Source of the DNA: Paenibacillus mangrovi
GTDB lineage: Bacteria; Bacillota; Bacilli; Paenibacillales; Paenibacillaceae
Assembly: GCF_022898935.1 (NCBI RefSeq)
Contig: NZ_JALIRP010000003.1
Coordinates: 1 to 64,000 of the forward strand
Direction: 5' to 3'
Length of the DNA stretch: 64,000 bases
In this document: piece after piece, positions 17,486 to 26,036 of the stretch
Position numbering within the stretch: position 1 is the stretch's first letter
Layout of the letters: the number at the start of each line of letters is the position of its first letter
Notes under the pieces: model-generated
What the model saw: the letters and a program-made list of their open reading frames with translations, nothing else
What the model was told of the DNA's origin: nothing
Database searches by the model: none
Made by a program: the position numbers and the translations under genes

Positions 17486-18547
17486 ATGACGTCAAGGAAG
17501 AAAACAATATTATGGATTATTGCCGTCGTTTTGTTGGCTGTAATCGGATATGCGGTATATTATTTTACTTCGATTTATACGGGTCTGCAGGGCTTGCAAA
17601 AAACCGGAGAAGCTTCTCCCTTTAAGAACGTGTCCCCTGTTGAAGTCAAAGTTCAGGATCCTCCCAAATGGGAAGGCACCGAACCAGTCAACATTCTCAT
17701 CATGGGCGTCGATGCACGCGGCCTCAAGGAAGGTGAAATTCCCAGGTCTGACAGCATGATGGTTGCTTCCATCGATCCTGTCAAAAAGAAGATTAATTTA
17801 TTCTCTATTCTGCGCGATACCTACACGGATATTCCAGAGCACGGGAAAGATCGCATCAATACGGCGATTACGCATGGACCGAAAACCGCCATGAAGGCTG
17901 TCAGCGATTTGCTGGGCATTCCAATCCAGTATTACGTCTACACCGATTTCCAGGGCTTTATCAAGCTGGTGGACGCGGTTGGGGGCGTTGATTATTACGT
18001 GGAGAAGGATATGTACTATCCGAGCGCCGCTGACAATCATCAATATGATATCGATCTGAAGAAGGGCATGCAGCATCTCGACGGCAAAGAGGCGCTCCAA
18101 TATGTACGTTTCCGCCATGATGCCACATCTGACTTTACCCGTACCGAGCGTCAGCGGGATTTCGCGATGACTGTCGCCAAGAAAATGCAGTCTACGACCA
18201 ATATCATGAATCTGCCGGATATTCTGAATAGCGTCAGTCCTTATATCGACACCAATATGTCTGTTGACGATATGTGGAAGCTGGCTTCAGTCGCCTATAA
18301 GTGCAAAATGGGCAGCAGTGAGCAGATTCCTCCAATGAAGCTCTTGAAAGAGACCCACGTAGGCGGAGCGGCCGTGCTCACGGTATCAAGCGAGAAGGCA
18401 CTGAAGGATTATGTTCAGGATATCTTCAACAAGCCGGAGCCGGTACCCGTCTCCAGCGATGGCAAGACCGAGTCTCAATCGAGCGGTACAAATTCACCGG
18501 ACACTTCGTCCGGAAGCCAAAAGAGCAGTACGGGCAGCAGCAATTAG
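17486..18547 (+). CDS. LCP-family (LytR-CpsA-Psr) cell-wall glycopolymer transferase
   Basis: A 353-residue protein with one N-terminal membrane anchor (about residues 7-28) and an extracellular LCP domain. The domain includes [51 protein letters not shown] and [20 protein letters not shown]. The conserved Arg and Asp residues bind the polyprenyl pyrophosphate of the substrate. LCP enzymes attach teichoic or other anionic polymers to peptidoglycan. The C-terminus is a Ser/Gly/Thr-rich tail of about 35 residues. The start has GAAAGGAAGAG upstream. A terminator hairpin begins inside the last codons, so hemL downstream may be separately transcribed. Confidence 0.95.
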   Translation: MTSRKKTILWIIAVVLLAVIGYAVYYFTSIYTGLQGLQKTGEASPFKNVSPVEVKVQDPPKWEGTEPVNILIMGVDARGLKEGEIPRSDSMMVASIDPVKKKINLFSILRDTYTDIPEHGKDRINTAITHGPKTAMKAVSDLLGIPIQYYVYTDFQGFIKLVDAVGGVDYYVEKDMYYPSAADNHQYDIDLKKGMQHLDGKEALQYVRFRHDATSDFTRTERQRDFAMTVAKKMQSTTNIMNLPDILNSVSPYIDTNMSVDDMWKLASVAYKCKMGSSEQIPPMKLLKETHVGGAAVLTVSSEKALKDYVQDIFNKPEPVPVSSDGKTESQSSGTNSPDTSSGSQKSSTGSSN

Positions 18548-18567
18548 GGCTGCCCGCCTGCTTTTTC
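18531..18567 (+). terminator. Terminator overlapping the LCP stop codon
   Basis: CGGGCAGC (18531-18538) pairs with GCTGCCCG (18549-18556) around the TAG stop, followed after a short gap by TTTTTC. The overlap of stem and stop codon is compact but plausible. Confidence 0.6.
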
Positions 18568-18596
18568 TAGATATAAGAAAGGAAGTTGAATCAAAC

Positions 18597-19916
18597 ATGA
18601 ATCGTTCACGTTCAGAACAGCTCTACCAGGAAGCACTTCAGCACATCGTCGGCGGCGTCAACAGCCCCTCCCGTTCATTCAAGGCGGTAGGCGGCGGGGC
18701 GCCCGTATTTATGAAGAGAGCCAAAGGCGCCTACTTCTGGGATGAAGACGGCAACCGCTACACTGACTATTTGGCGGCATACGGCCCGATCATTACTGGA
18801 CATGCTCATCCCCATATTACAGCAGCCATTACGCATGCGGCCGAAAACGGCACACTGTACGGCACGCCGACCGAGCTTGAGATCAAGCTGGCCCGTATGC
18901 TGAAGGAAGCCATCCCTTCCATGGATAAGGTCCGTTTCGTAAACTCGGGCACTGAGGCCGTTATGACTACGATCCGCGTCGCGCGGGCCTATACTGGCCG
19001 GAGCAAGATCATCAAATTCGCCGGCTGCTACCACGGCCACTCCGATCTGGTGCTGGTTGCAGCAGGCTCAGGTCCTTCCACTCTCGGCACTCCGGACAGC
19101 GCCGGCGTTCCGTCCAGCATCGCCCAGGAAGTGATCACCGTGCCGTTCAATGATCTGGGCGGACTCCGTGACGCCTTGGACAAATGGGGCAAGGACGTTG
19201 CGGCCGTCATGGTTGAACCGATCGTCGGCAACTTCGGCATGGTCATGCCGGATAAGGGCTTTCTCGAAGGCCTCTGCCAAATGGCGCATGATAACGGCTC
19301 GCTCGTCATTTACGATGAAGTCATCACGGCATTCCGCTTCCACTATGGTTCAACCCAAACCTTTGCCGGACTCGATAACCATGATGCGATCAAGCCTGAC
19401 CTGACTGCTCTTGGAAAAATCATCGGCGGCGGACTGCCGATCGGCGCATACGGCGGCAGCAAAGAGGTTATGGAGCAGGTCGCCCCGCTCGGTCCTGCTT
19501 ATCAGGCTGGCACGATGGCTGGCAACCCGGCCTCTATTGCCGCTGGGATCGCCTGCCTCGAAGTGCTGCAGGGCGAAGGTGTCTACGAAGAGATGAACCG
19601 CCTCGCCATCAAGCTCGCCGACGGGCTGCAGGCTTCAGCTGACCGCCACGGCGTGCCGCTGACGATCAACCGGATCCGCGGTTCCCTGTCCACACATTTC
19701 TGTGATCATCCGGTCACCAACTATGACCAGGCGCAGGACACCGACAGTGAAGCCTTTGCAGCATTTTTCCGTCATATGCTGGAACGGAATATCAACCTCG
19801 CGCCTTCCAAATATGAGGCCTGGTTCCTGACCACGGCTCATACGGATGCCGACATCGATCAAACACTCGCAGCTGCGGAAGAGTCTTTCCGCGAGATGGG
19901 CAAGAGCAAGCTGTAA
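18597..19916 (+). CDS. hemL: Glutamate-1-semialdehyde 2,1-aminomutase
   Basis: A 439-residue class III aminotransferase-fold PLP enzyme converting glutamate-1-semialdehyde to 5-aminolevulinate in C5 haem synthesis. Diagnostic segments are [55 protein letters not shown] and the PLP-lysine region [17 protein letters not shown] place the start at ATG 18597, with GAAAGGAAG upstream. The frame is open into the LCP gene, but that overlap is spurious. No other hem gene is adjacent, so this may be a stand-alone GSA-aminomutase copy like gsaB of B. subtilis; a second copy elsewhere in the genome is possible. Confidence 0.97.
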   Translation: MNRSRSEQLYQEALQHIVGGVNSPSRSFKAVGGGAPVFMKRAKGAYFWDEDGNRYTDYLAAYGPIITGHAHPHITAAITHAAENGTLYGTPTELEIKLARMLKEAIPSMDKVRFVNSGTEAVMTTIRVARAYTGRSKIIKFAGCYHGHSDLVLVAAGSGPSTLGTPDSAGVPSSIAQEVITVPFNDLGGLRDALDKWGKDVAAVMVEPIVGNFGMVMPDKGFLEGLCQMAHDNGSLVIYDEVITAFRFHYGSTQTFAGLDNHDAIKPDLTALGKIIGGGLPIGAYGGSKEVMEQVAPLGPAYQAGTMAGNPASIAAGIACLEVLQGEGVYEEMNRLAIKLADGLQASADRHGVPLTINRIRGSLSTHFCDHPVTNYDQAQDTDSEAFAAFFRHMLERNINLAPSKYEAWFLTTAHTDADIDQTLAAAEESFREMGKSKL

Positions 19917-19928
19917 TCTTATTAAATT

Positions 19929-19958
19929 AGACTGTTCCTTAAAGGAGCAGTCTTTTTG
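19929..19958 (+). terminator. Terminator of hemL
   Basis: AGACTG-TTCCTT / AAGGAGCAGTCT hairpin followed by five T, 12 nt after the hemL stop. Confidence 0.85.
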
Positions 19959-20047
19959 CTGTTCCGGCGTCATCTGTCCTTGAAGCAAGGGCTTATGCCG
20001 CCTATTCCCTTTTGCCGCCAAATACTGTACAATGTTTCCCATATTCA

Positions 20048-20402
20048 CAATGATGAAGAAGAGTACGCGAACAGATCGTTTTCAGAGAGCCGGCGGATGG
20101 TGTAAGCCGGTGGCGGCGTGCGCGGAAGTGGGCTTCGGAGTGACCGGTCTGAACAGGCGGCAGGGCAGCTGCGGCGATCAGTAGGACAGGCGGCATGTCC
20201 CCACCGTTAACCGGGGCAGGGTACCTTAGGAGGCGCCACGCATCGAGCTAAATCCGTACCTGATGAGCAGGGCTGCATTTTCTTATGGAAAAGAGCGGTC
20301 AAACAAGGTGGCACCGCGAAGCTGACAGCTTCGTCCTTGGAAAGCGATATACCGGAGTTATGGTTCCGGGAATAACGCTTTCCTTAGGACGGGGCTTTTT
20401 TT
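20048..20402 (+). promoter_or_regulatory. T-box leader (tRNA-Trp sensing) of trpS
   Basis: Stem I is recognisable by GAAGAGTAC, the apical AGAGAGCCGGCGGATGG / TGTAAGCCGG pattern and the specifier region GAAGTGGGC with TGG at 20129-20131, the Trp codon. The T-box sequence AAGGTGGCACCGCG is at 20305-20318; its UGGC bulge pairs with tRNA ending in GCCA, which suits tRNA-Trp with a G discriminator. The intrinsic terminator (CGTCCTTGGAAAGCG paired with CGCTTTCC...GGACG, then T7) covers 20331-20402. Uncharged tRNA-Trp should promote readthrough into trpS. Confidence 0.95.
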
Positions 20403-20458
20403 GATATCAGGAAGTATAAATACGGATAAGAATTTTACTTATTTAGGAGGTGATGGCC

Positions 20459-20617
20459 ATGGATGATGGCTGGTGGTGGCAAGGCGACGGAACATCATAT
20501 TTAAACTTTAGGAGGAATCCCAATGACATTTCAATCGAAGATTCAACCAAAACAGGAAGTCGTGCTGACCGGAGACCGGACGACCGGCAAGCTGCATCTT
20601 GGCCATTACGTTGGTAG
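20459..20617 (+). CDS. Putative Trp-rich leader peptide ORF overlapping the trpS start
   Basis: A 52-codon ORF lies directly after the T-box terminator. It starts at ATG 20459 with a near-ideal Shine-Dalgarno AGGAGG at 20445-20450 (8-nt spacing). Codons 5-7 are TGG TGG TGG (sequence MDDGWWWQGDG), at 20471-20479. The frame then continues out of phase across the trpS Shine-Dalgarno (20510-20515) and ATG (20523) and stops at 20617 inside trpS; its last residue is also Trp. The part beyond the Trp run shares bases with trpS and need not be a functional protein. I infer a regulatory leader: a ribosome stalled at the Trp codons would leave the trpS ribosome site free, while an unstalled one would run over it. 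B. subtilis rtpA (anti-TRAP) uses a T-box plus a Trp-Trp-Trp leader peptide, so there is precedent. Confidence 0.6.
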   Translation: MDDGWWWQGDGTSYLNFRRNPNDISIEDSTKTGSRADRRPDDRQAASWPLRW

Positions 20618-21533
20618 CTTGAAACACCGCGTGCAGCTGCAGCAGCAGTACGAGACCTATATTATGCTTGCAGATGTGCAGGCTTTAACGACCCATTTTC
20701 ATAATCCCGGAATGCTCGCCGATAGCGTGCGCCAGGTCGCGCTGGACTATCTGTCCGTCGGAATCGATCCGGAGCAGGCTACGATTTTCGTTCAGTCCAT
20801 GATCCCGGAAATAGCCGAGCTGACCTGCATTTATTCCATGTTTGTCACCGTCAGCTCGCTGCGCCATAACCCTACGGTGAAGCACGAGGCACAGGAGCGC
20901 GGCTACGAGGATTTATACTATGGCTTTCTCGGATATCCGGTCAGTCAAGCCGCCGACATTACCGCCTTCAAGGCATCGCTCGTCCCGGCTGGCGAGGATC
21001 AGATTCCCCATATCGAACAGGCGCGCCGGATCGTGCGCCGCTTCAACGAGCTGTACGCTCCCGTGCTGGTCGAGCCGCAAATTCTCGTCGGCGAGCGTCT
21101 GGAGGGACTTGACGGCGGCAGCAAAATGAGCAAAAGCCTTGGCAATGCCATCTGTCTGGACGCGTCCTCCGAGGAAGTGCGCTCGCAAATCCGCAGGGCC
21201 ACAACCGATCCGGCACGCGTCCACAAAACGGATCCGGGTCATCCCGACATCTGTACGATTTACGGCTACCACTCTATTTTCCGTAAAGAAGGCAGCGAAG
21301 AAATCCGGGAGCAGTGTCAAAAGGGCAGTATCAGCTGCGCTGCCTGCAAAGCAATGGTGACGGAGGCCATCGAGGAAGTGCTTGAGCCGATCCGCGAGCG
21401 TCGCGAACTCTACAAGCACCGTACCAAGGATATCGATGATATCCTGATGGCAGGTACAACCAAAGCGCGAAGTGTAGCCCGCCAAACGATGGGCGAGGTG
21501 CGCGAAGCAATGGGGATTCATTATTTTAAGTGA
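20523..21533 (+). CDS. trpS: Tryptophanyl-tRNA synthetase, putative [4Fe-4S] type
   Basis: A 336-residue class Ic synthetase. The HIGH-type motif is HLGHYVGS (His25-His28), the KMSKS motif is GGSKMSKSLGN (about residue 205), and the C-terminal anticodon-binding helices end in GTTKARSVARQTMGEVREAMG. Between KMSKS and the C-terminus it has Cys-x20-Cys-x6-Cys-x2-Cys (ICTIYGYH ... EQC ... ISCAAC). This closely resembles the Cys-x22-Cys-x6-Cys-x2-Cys [4Fe-4S] site of Thermotoga maritima TrpRS, and differs from the housekeeping B. subtilis enzyme. AGGAGG lies 7 nt upstream of the ATG. Control is by the T-box and probably a Trp-codon leader. Whether this is the sole or an auxiliary TrpRS of the organism cannot be told here. 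Confidence 0.96.
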   Translation: MTFQSKIQPKQEVVLTGDRTTGKLHLGHYVGSLKHRVQLQQQYETYIMLADVQALTTHFHNPGMLADSVRQVALDYLSVGIDPEQATIFVQSMIPEIAELTCIYSMFVTVSSLRHNPTVKHEAQERGYEDLYYGFLGYPVSQAADITAFKASLVPAGEDQIPHIEQARRIVRRFNELYAPVLVEPQILVGERLEGLDGGSKMSKSLGNAICLDASSEEVRSQIRRATTDPARVHKTDPGHPDICTIYGYHSIFRKEGSEEIREQCQKGSISCAACKAMVTEAIEEVLEPIRERRELYKHRTKDIDDILMAGTTKARSVARQTMGEVREAMGIHYFK

Positions 21534-21569
21534 AGCTCTAAGAAAGCACCTTGGCAAGGGGCTAATTGA

Positions 21570-21617
21570 AAAACCAGCTGCGTGGCGGCCTTTTTGGGCC
21601 TTGCGACAGCTGGTTTT
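21570..21617. terminator. Bidirectional terminator between trpS and the SGNH hydrolase
   Basis: AAACCAGCTG (21571-21580) and CAGCTGGTTT (21607-21616) form a 10-bp stem. An inner GGCC-TTTTT-GGCC hairpin fills the loop, and A/T runs flank it on both sides. Confidence 0.85.
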
Positions 21618-21639
21618 TATTTTGCTCACACTGATTTTA

Positions 21640-22899
21640 TTATGGATTAATAAATACCGTTCTAAGATTGGATATGTACTGCACGTCAAGACCAAGGCCC
21701 GATGCGAGCGCCGCAAGCGGTACGTAGGTCTTCGATTCATTGCCCACCTTGTTCAGGAAAGCCGCAGCTTCAATAGGTACAGCTTTTCCATCCACTTTTA
21801 CCGTCTTGGAGCCGATCGTAATGACCACGGTGTGACCTTCATAGGTAATGGTCGCGCTGGATGTTTTGTTATCCCATTTCGATGTGGCGCCGATCGAGTC
21901 CACGATGTCCTTGATTGCTACGAAGTTCAGGTTCTGGCGGATGACTGGCTTGTAAGGCGTATTCAGCTCTTTGCCTTTCACGATAATACCCATTGGAGTA
22001 CCCACTTCATGCGTTGCAAGCTTGTTATAGCTTCCCCAGATCGCTTCGGAGAACTCTTTCGCCATCGCTTCATAACCGAGCTGGTTCGGGTGAAAGTCCC
22101 GGTCTTTGATCATATGGGTCATCGTGCCCTCACCGCCGACAAATTCCTTGGCGACATGCGCCACCTTTACATGAATGCCCTGCGACTCAAAACCAGCCGC
22201 CATCTTATCGATCACGCCGGTAAAAGACTCTGCCACCTTCTCCAGCTTCGGATACAAGGCACGGTCCGCAATTTCCGGCATCGGCTGGTATTGGTCTGCG
22301 ACCACGATCAGCGCATCCGGATTCAGCTCATGCAGGTCAGCAACAATGACACCCATACTGTCCGTGTACTGCTTGAACAGCTGCTCTACGCGGGTTTGTA
22401 GCTCCGCTTCGCTCAGCTTGCCCGCCGTATCCAGCAGCTCCGACATATCGTTTCCGCCGATCGTAATCGTAATCGCGTCCGCTGCGGCCAGGTCCGACTT
22501 CGTCTGCGGGGCGGCGACGCCGATCTGAGGCGTACGCAGGTCCGGCAGCTTCGGCTGAATCTCATCAGCAGTTATAGCCTGCCCCTTCTTCACGGCTTCC
22601 ACGAAATTCTGCAGTCCGCCGCTTTTCAGTCCGGCGATGCCGACGTTGACCGTCTCCGCACGACCATGCAGCAGAGCCTGCTCCTGCAGACGGTCAACGA
22701 ATCCGTAAGGCCGATCCTTCTCGCTCTTGCCCGGTTCATAACCTACCGTCAGCGAGTCGCCAAGCGCTACGATGCGGTAAGGCTGCTTCGCATCCGCCGG
22801 CTGGGCATCCGGTGCAGCCGAGGCCGCGCCCAGCAGCATAGAGGACAACAATACCGCCGCCGACACCGTCGATATGTACTTTTTAAAAGACGTTTGCAT
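21640..22899 (-). CDS. Secreted SGNH/GDSL hydrolase with copper-amine-oxidase-N-like C-terminal domain
   Basis: A 419-residue exported esterase/lipase-like protein. The signal peptide is residues 1 to about 28 (cleavage near AASAA). SGNH blocks visible are ALGDSLTVGYEPG (catalytic Ser), NVGIAG, TIGGNDMSEL (oxyanion Asn) and DFHPNQLGY (catalytic Asp-His). From about residue 305 a stalk-like domain (GKAVPIEAAAFLNKV, SKTYVPLAALASGLG) resembles the copper amine oxidase N-terminal-like fold also present in the deacetylase at 12417-13700. The natural ester substrate is unknown. It is monocistronic. Confidence 0.92.
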   Translation of the reverse strand: MQTSFKKYISTVSAAVLLSSMLLGAASAAPDAQPADAKQPYRIVALGDSLTVGYEPGKSEKDRPYGFVDRLQEQALLHGRAETVNVGIAGLKSGGLQNFVEAVKKGQAITADEIQPKLPDLRTPQIGVAAPQTKSDLAAADAITITIGGNDMSELLDTAGKLSEAELQTRVEQLFKQYTDSMGVIVADLHELNPDALIVVADQYQPMPEIADRALYPKLEKVAESFTGVIDKMAAGFESQGIHVKVAHVAKEFVGGEGTMTHMIKDRDFHPNQLGYEAMAKEFSEAIWGSYNKLATHEVGTPMGIIVKGKELNTPYKPVIRQNLNFVAIKDIVDSIGATSKWDNKTSSATITYEGHTVVITIGSKTVKVDGKAVPIEAAAFLNKVGNESKTYVPLAALASGLGLDVQYISNLRTVFINP

Positions 22900-23065
22900 T
22901 CAATCACTCCTTCTCACAAATGAAAGCCCATGCTGCCACCGGGCGCCGGGATCTCTCTATTTTACCATCTTCTGTTAGAAGGGTTAATCCATTTCTTTAC
23001 AAAATTCGGCTGAAGTGCGGCCAGTCTTTTTGTGAACATCTGCGAAAAATATGGAGCAAAATAAA

Positions 23066-23093
23066 AACGGGCAAGGTGCATTTCACCCGCCCG
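23066..23093 (-). terminator. Probable terminator of the small acidic gene
   Basis: On the minus strand GGGCGGGTG and CACC-TTGCCC arms form an imperfect stem with the loop AAATG, followed by TTTTTA. The gap 22900-23065 holds no gene I can support. Confidence 0.55.
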
Positions 23094-23140
23094 CTTCTTA
23101 TTTACCCCTCTATGCGCCTCATAAAAGCCTTGCTTAATCC

Positions 23141-23410
23141 TTACTCCTCTTCTTCATTCGATGGAGCAGAATCGGGTTTCTCCTGCTTTGCTCTGTCCAT
23201 ATAACGGTCATACCGGTCGTCCAGCTCCCGCGCCATACTGCGGTATTTCAGCGTCTCTTCCACAATCGGATCGAGCTCTGTCTGAATCCGGATTTCATAC
23301 CGGGGAGAGATTTGCTCCCTCTCCTGATCCTTGCGGTCTTGCCGTTCTTCCATCTCGCCTTCGGTTAGCATCTCACTGAGCTTACGCTCCAGATCATGAT
23401 TTTCACTCAT
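23141..23410 (-). CDS. Small highly charged hypothetical protein
   Basis: An 89-residue protein I do not recognise. It is almost entirely charged helix (ERKLSEMLTEGEMEERQDRK, YRSMARELDDRYDRYMDRA) and ends in an acidic EEEE tail. It has no signal peptide or Cys. The start is ATG 23410 with AAAGGAGT 8 nt upstream; the frame is open further upstream but without a ribosome site. It lies between an IMPase gene and the SGNH hydrolase and is followed by a terminator, so it is probably a real minor gene, perhaps coiled-coil. Confidence 0.65.
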   Translation of the reverse strand: MSENHDLERKLSEMLTEGEMEERQDRKDQEREQISPRYEIRIQTELDPIVEETLKYRSMARELDDRYDRYMDRAKQEKPDSAPSNEEEE

Positions 23411-23518
23411 AGCCAGACACTCCTTTGCGATTGAACAGCGCAGAAATAGCGCCGTGCGATATGTTTTCCCCCGCGCCATGTGGGTTGAAACGGCCCCGGC
23501 TACCGCGGAAAACTGCAG

Positions 23519-24388
23519 TTATTTGCCCTCAAGGCCAGTGGCAGAAGCTTCCTTCAAAGCCTGCACCAGTTCCGCATGAACGGCTCCGTTCGTAGCGGCG
23601 ACATGGCGTACGGCCAGCGTGTACGGGTTACCCGCCGTGTCGGTGATTTGCCCGCCGGACTCCGTCACCATCAGCGCTCCTGCAGCGATATCCCATGCAT
23701 TCAGCCCGATCTCCCAGAAACCGGTCAAACGGCCTGCTGCTACATAAGCGAGATGCAGTGCTGCCGAACCGCCTGAGCGGATGTTCCGGACCTTTGGCGC
23801 CAGATGCGCAAGACCGGCCATATTCACCGGAAGCGTGCTGTCACGTCCTACCGGGAAGCCGGTAGCCAGCAGACTTTGCTCGAGCGAAGCCTCTTCGGAT
23901 ACACTCATGCGCTTGCCATGAACATAGGCTCCTTTTCCTTTTTCAGCGACAAACATTTCATCACGTGAAGGGTCATAAATGACACCGACAATGACTTCAC
24001 CTTTATGTGCCAGTGCAATCGAAACGGAAAAGAACGGAAAGCCATGCACGAAGTTCGTCGTACCGTCGATAGGATCCACGATCCAGAGGTATTCTTCTTC
24101 AGCCACTTTCGCAAGCGCTTTGGTCGAAGCTTCCGGTCCTGGCTCTACGCCTTCCTCGCCGAGCAGTGCGTGATCCGGGAAGTGGGTAAAGATCAGCTTA
24201 CGGATCATCTGCTCCGTTCCCTTGTCCACTTCCGTCACCAGATCGCTCACGGCGGATTTGGTATTTAATTGTTTTACAGTGCCCAATCTGCTTTTAATCC
24301 ATTCACCCGCTTTGGAAGCGGCATTTATCGCCACAGCGGTATAGCTTTTGCTCGTCACGACATAAGGAGTTTTATCCTCTTGGTTCAA
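23519..24388 (-). CDS. Inositol monophosphatase family protein
   Basis: A 289-residue Mg-dependent phosphatase of the IMPase/SuhB superfamily. The metal motifs are LLGEEGV (Glu near residue 77), WIVDPIDGTTNFVHGFPF (Asp-x-Asp-Gly) and the late NAWDIAAGALMV. Substrates in the family include inositol-1-phosphate, nucleotidase-type PAP and fructose bisphosphates, so specificity is open. The start is uncertain. I chose TTG 24388 (MNQEDKTPYV) because a GAGTGAG lies upstream and the text beyond it contains a hairpin. An ATG at 24469 would add 27 residues but has no ribosome site. Confidence 0.88.
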   Translation of the reverse strand: MNQEDKTPYVVTSKSYTAVAINAASKAGEWIKSRLGTVKQLNTKSAVSDLVTEVDKGTEQMIRKLIFTHFPDHALLGEEGVEPGPEASTKALAKVAEEEYLWIVDPIDGTTNFVHGFPFFSVSIALAHKGEVIVGVIYDPSRDEMFVAEKGKGAYVHGKRMSVSEEASLEQSLLATGFPVGRDSTLPVNMAGLAHLAPKVRNIRSGGSAALHLAYVAAGRLTGFWEIGLNAWDIAAGALMVTESGGQITDTAGNPYTLAVRHVAATNGAVHAELVQALKEASATGLEGK

Positions 24389-24583
24389 AGCGCTCACTCT
24401 ACTTTCTGTGTTATCGTCAATCAAGCAGCCTCCGGCTTTTGAGGAGCCGGAATCTCTTGAAATATTCATACTTCTAAAAATATACGCAATGGGAGATTTA
24501 AAGTTTCGCCCAGTTGGACCGCTGCAGGCAAAACCCGCAGTAGTCTTGGGATAAATGATTTTTTACCGCCAAATCTCCCGAGA

Positions 24584-25585
24584 TCAGCTTGAAATTTCGA
24601 TGCTCGCCCCGTTTAGGATTTTAATTCCGTCCGCTATGTAGCTGGCCAAATCCTTCATCAGATGAAACAAGGCATCATCCTTGCTTTTGGCTTCAATCAT
24701 CACGTCAATCGCTGGCGTACTGCCTGCGATTTCACGCAGGAATGCAAGTAGAGGACCAGGATCGACCAGGTCGGCATGACTTCGGGGATCACTTTCGCTT
24801 TTCGGGCTGGAAATATGAATTTTAGGCGGAAGCGGCTTATTCGGATTCGCATCCGCTTGAGCCAGCGCACCGTTCCAGGTCTGTAAAATGTCAGGCCAGA
24901 GCTCCCACGGCTTCTCGCCGTCATTGTTCACCCATTGATGATGAAGATCCAGCACCATCGGCAGTCCCGTTGCTTTGCATACCTGCAGCGTTTCAACGGC
25001 CGTAAAGGTTTTATCGTCATTTTCAAGAGTCAATCGCTCCTGAATGTCCCGGTCCAGTCCGGCAAAATGCTCCTTGAACCGGGCGGCAGCCGAAGGCTTA
25101 TCCTTATAGGCTCCCCCGATATGGATATTGTTCTTGGCCGTAGCATCAAGCCCCATAGCCTTGAGCATTTTCACGTGATGCCGAAGGACTCGGATGGAGC
25201 TCTGCAGAACCTCCTGCCGGGGCGTGCTGAGCACGGTAAAATGGTCCGGGTGAAAGGATACCCTCATCTCATGATCCCGCACATACGCGCCGACTTCGGC
25301 AAAAGCATCCTTCAGTGCAGCAAACGGATCCCAATCCTGCAAATCCTCGTGAGTGGCCAAAGGAATCAGCTTGGAGGAGAACCGGTACACCCGAATGTCA
25401 TGGCCGTTGTTATGCTTCAGAAGCCTGAGCGTATTATGCAGATTCTCTTCCCCAATCCGCTCCAGCTTACGGATCGCCGCTTCCCGGTCGCTGAGCTTGC
25501 TGAAGGTTGCCATCGTCATCGTTTTGGATGGGGATGAATCCTTGATAAACACCGACATGGCCACATAGCCGAACCTGACGATCAT
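24584..25585 (-). CDS. uvsE: UV damage repair endonuclease UvsE
   Basis: A 333-residue TIM-barrel endonuclease (UVDE family) that nicks 5' of pyrimidine dimers and other lesions, independently of UvrABC. Recognised segments are the N-terminal MIVRFGYVAMS, YRFSSKLIPLATHE, RVSFHPDHFTVL, NNIHIGGAYKDK, RLTLENDDKTFT (metal Glu), VLDLHHQWVN, HISSPKSESDPRSHADLVDP and DVMIEAKSKDDA. These carry the His/Asp/Glu metal ligands and the lysine that is carboxylated in UVDE. Length matches the bacterial family. The start has AAGGAG 8-13 nt upstream. It is cytoplasmic and fits a spore-forming lifestyle. Confidence 0.97.
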   Translation of the reverse strand: MIVRFGYVAMSVFIKDSSPSKTMTMATFSKLSDREAAIRKLERIGEENLHNTLRLLKHNNGHDIRVYRFSSKLIPLATHEDLQDWDPFAALKDAFAEVGAYVRDHEMRVSFHPDHFTVLSTPRQEVLQSSIRVLRHHVKMLKAMGLDATAKNNIHIGGAYKDKPSAAARFKEHFAGLDRDIQERLTLENDDKTFTAVETLQVCKATGLPMVLDLHHQWVNNDGEKPWELWPDILQTWNGALAQADANPNKPLPPKIHISSPKSESDPRSHADLVDPGPLLAFLREIAGSTPAIDVMIEAKSKDDALFHLMKDLASYIADGIKILNGASIEISS

Positions 25586-25620
25586 GATCTCTACTCCTTA
25601 TGGTCTCAAGTTAGAAAGCC

Positions 25621-25941
25621 TTAAGGATGTTGTTCCCCAAAAAACATTTCATAAGCCAAATCCGTCTGAATCCGCGATTCTTCCTCGTTCAGCTTGCGGA
25701 TCAGCTCCATCTCGACTTCGGTCACTTCTTGGCCCTGAAAGTTGATCTCGGCGATGCAGCCCACGATCTTGACGATCGCTACCGCGACGTTACCCGGCGT
25801 ATAAGCAATCACCTTCTGGCCTGTTGGAAACACGCGAAAGCCCTGCTTGACCATTTTGCCGCGCCCGTATTCCATGAGCTCGTACAGCTCCTGCTCGCTT
25901 TTGAACTTGCATACGGAATTGAACTCGGTTTGAAACCCCAT
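25621..25941 (-). CDS. Conserved-looking hypothetical protein
   Basis: A 106-residue soluble protein without a recognised domain. The middle part (GFRVFPTGQKVIAYTPGNVA) resembles a small beta-barrel strand pattern, and the ends are helical and acidic. A strong ribosome site (AAAAGGAGGG) precedes the ATG, and codon use is like its neighbours. It lies 35 nt downstream of uvsE in coordinates, that is, upstream in transcription, so the two may be co-transcribed. Function unknown; a weak resemblance to small DUF2584-like proteins was noted but not trusted. Confidence 0.75.
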   Translation of the reverse strand: MGFQTEFNSVCKFKSEQELYELMEYGRGKMVKQGFRVFPTGQKVIAYTPGNVAVAIVKIVGCIAEINFQGQEVTEVEMELIRKLNEEESRIQTDLAYEMFFGEQHP

Positions 25942-26036
25942 CTATGCACCCTCCTTTTCTTAATCTAAAAGGCGCCCGGGCCTCTTGCTGCACCGGCCGG
26001 ACACCTTACTGGCAATGCTTAATTTAAAAAACGTTG

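Noticed and set aside
18411..18596. N-terminal extension of hemL overlapping the LCP gene
   Set aside because: The ribosome site and family length support the start at 18597; the extension is the LCP tail read out of frame.
20403..20460. ATG at 20453 as start of the Trp leader ORF
   Set aside because: It is only 2 nt from the AGGAGG; the in-frame ATG at 20459 has normal spacing.
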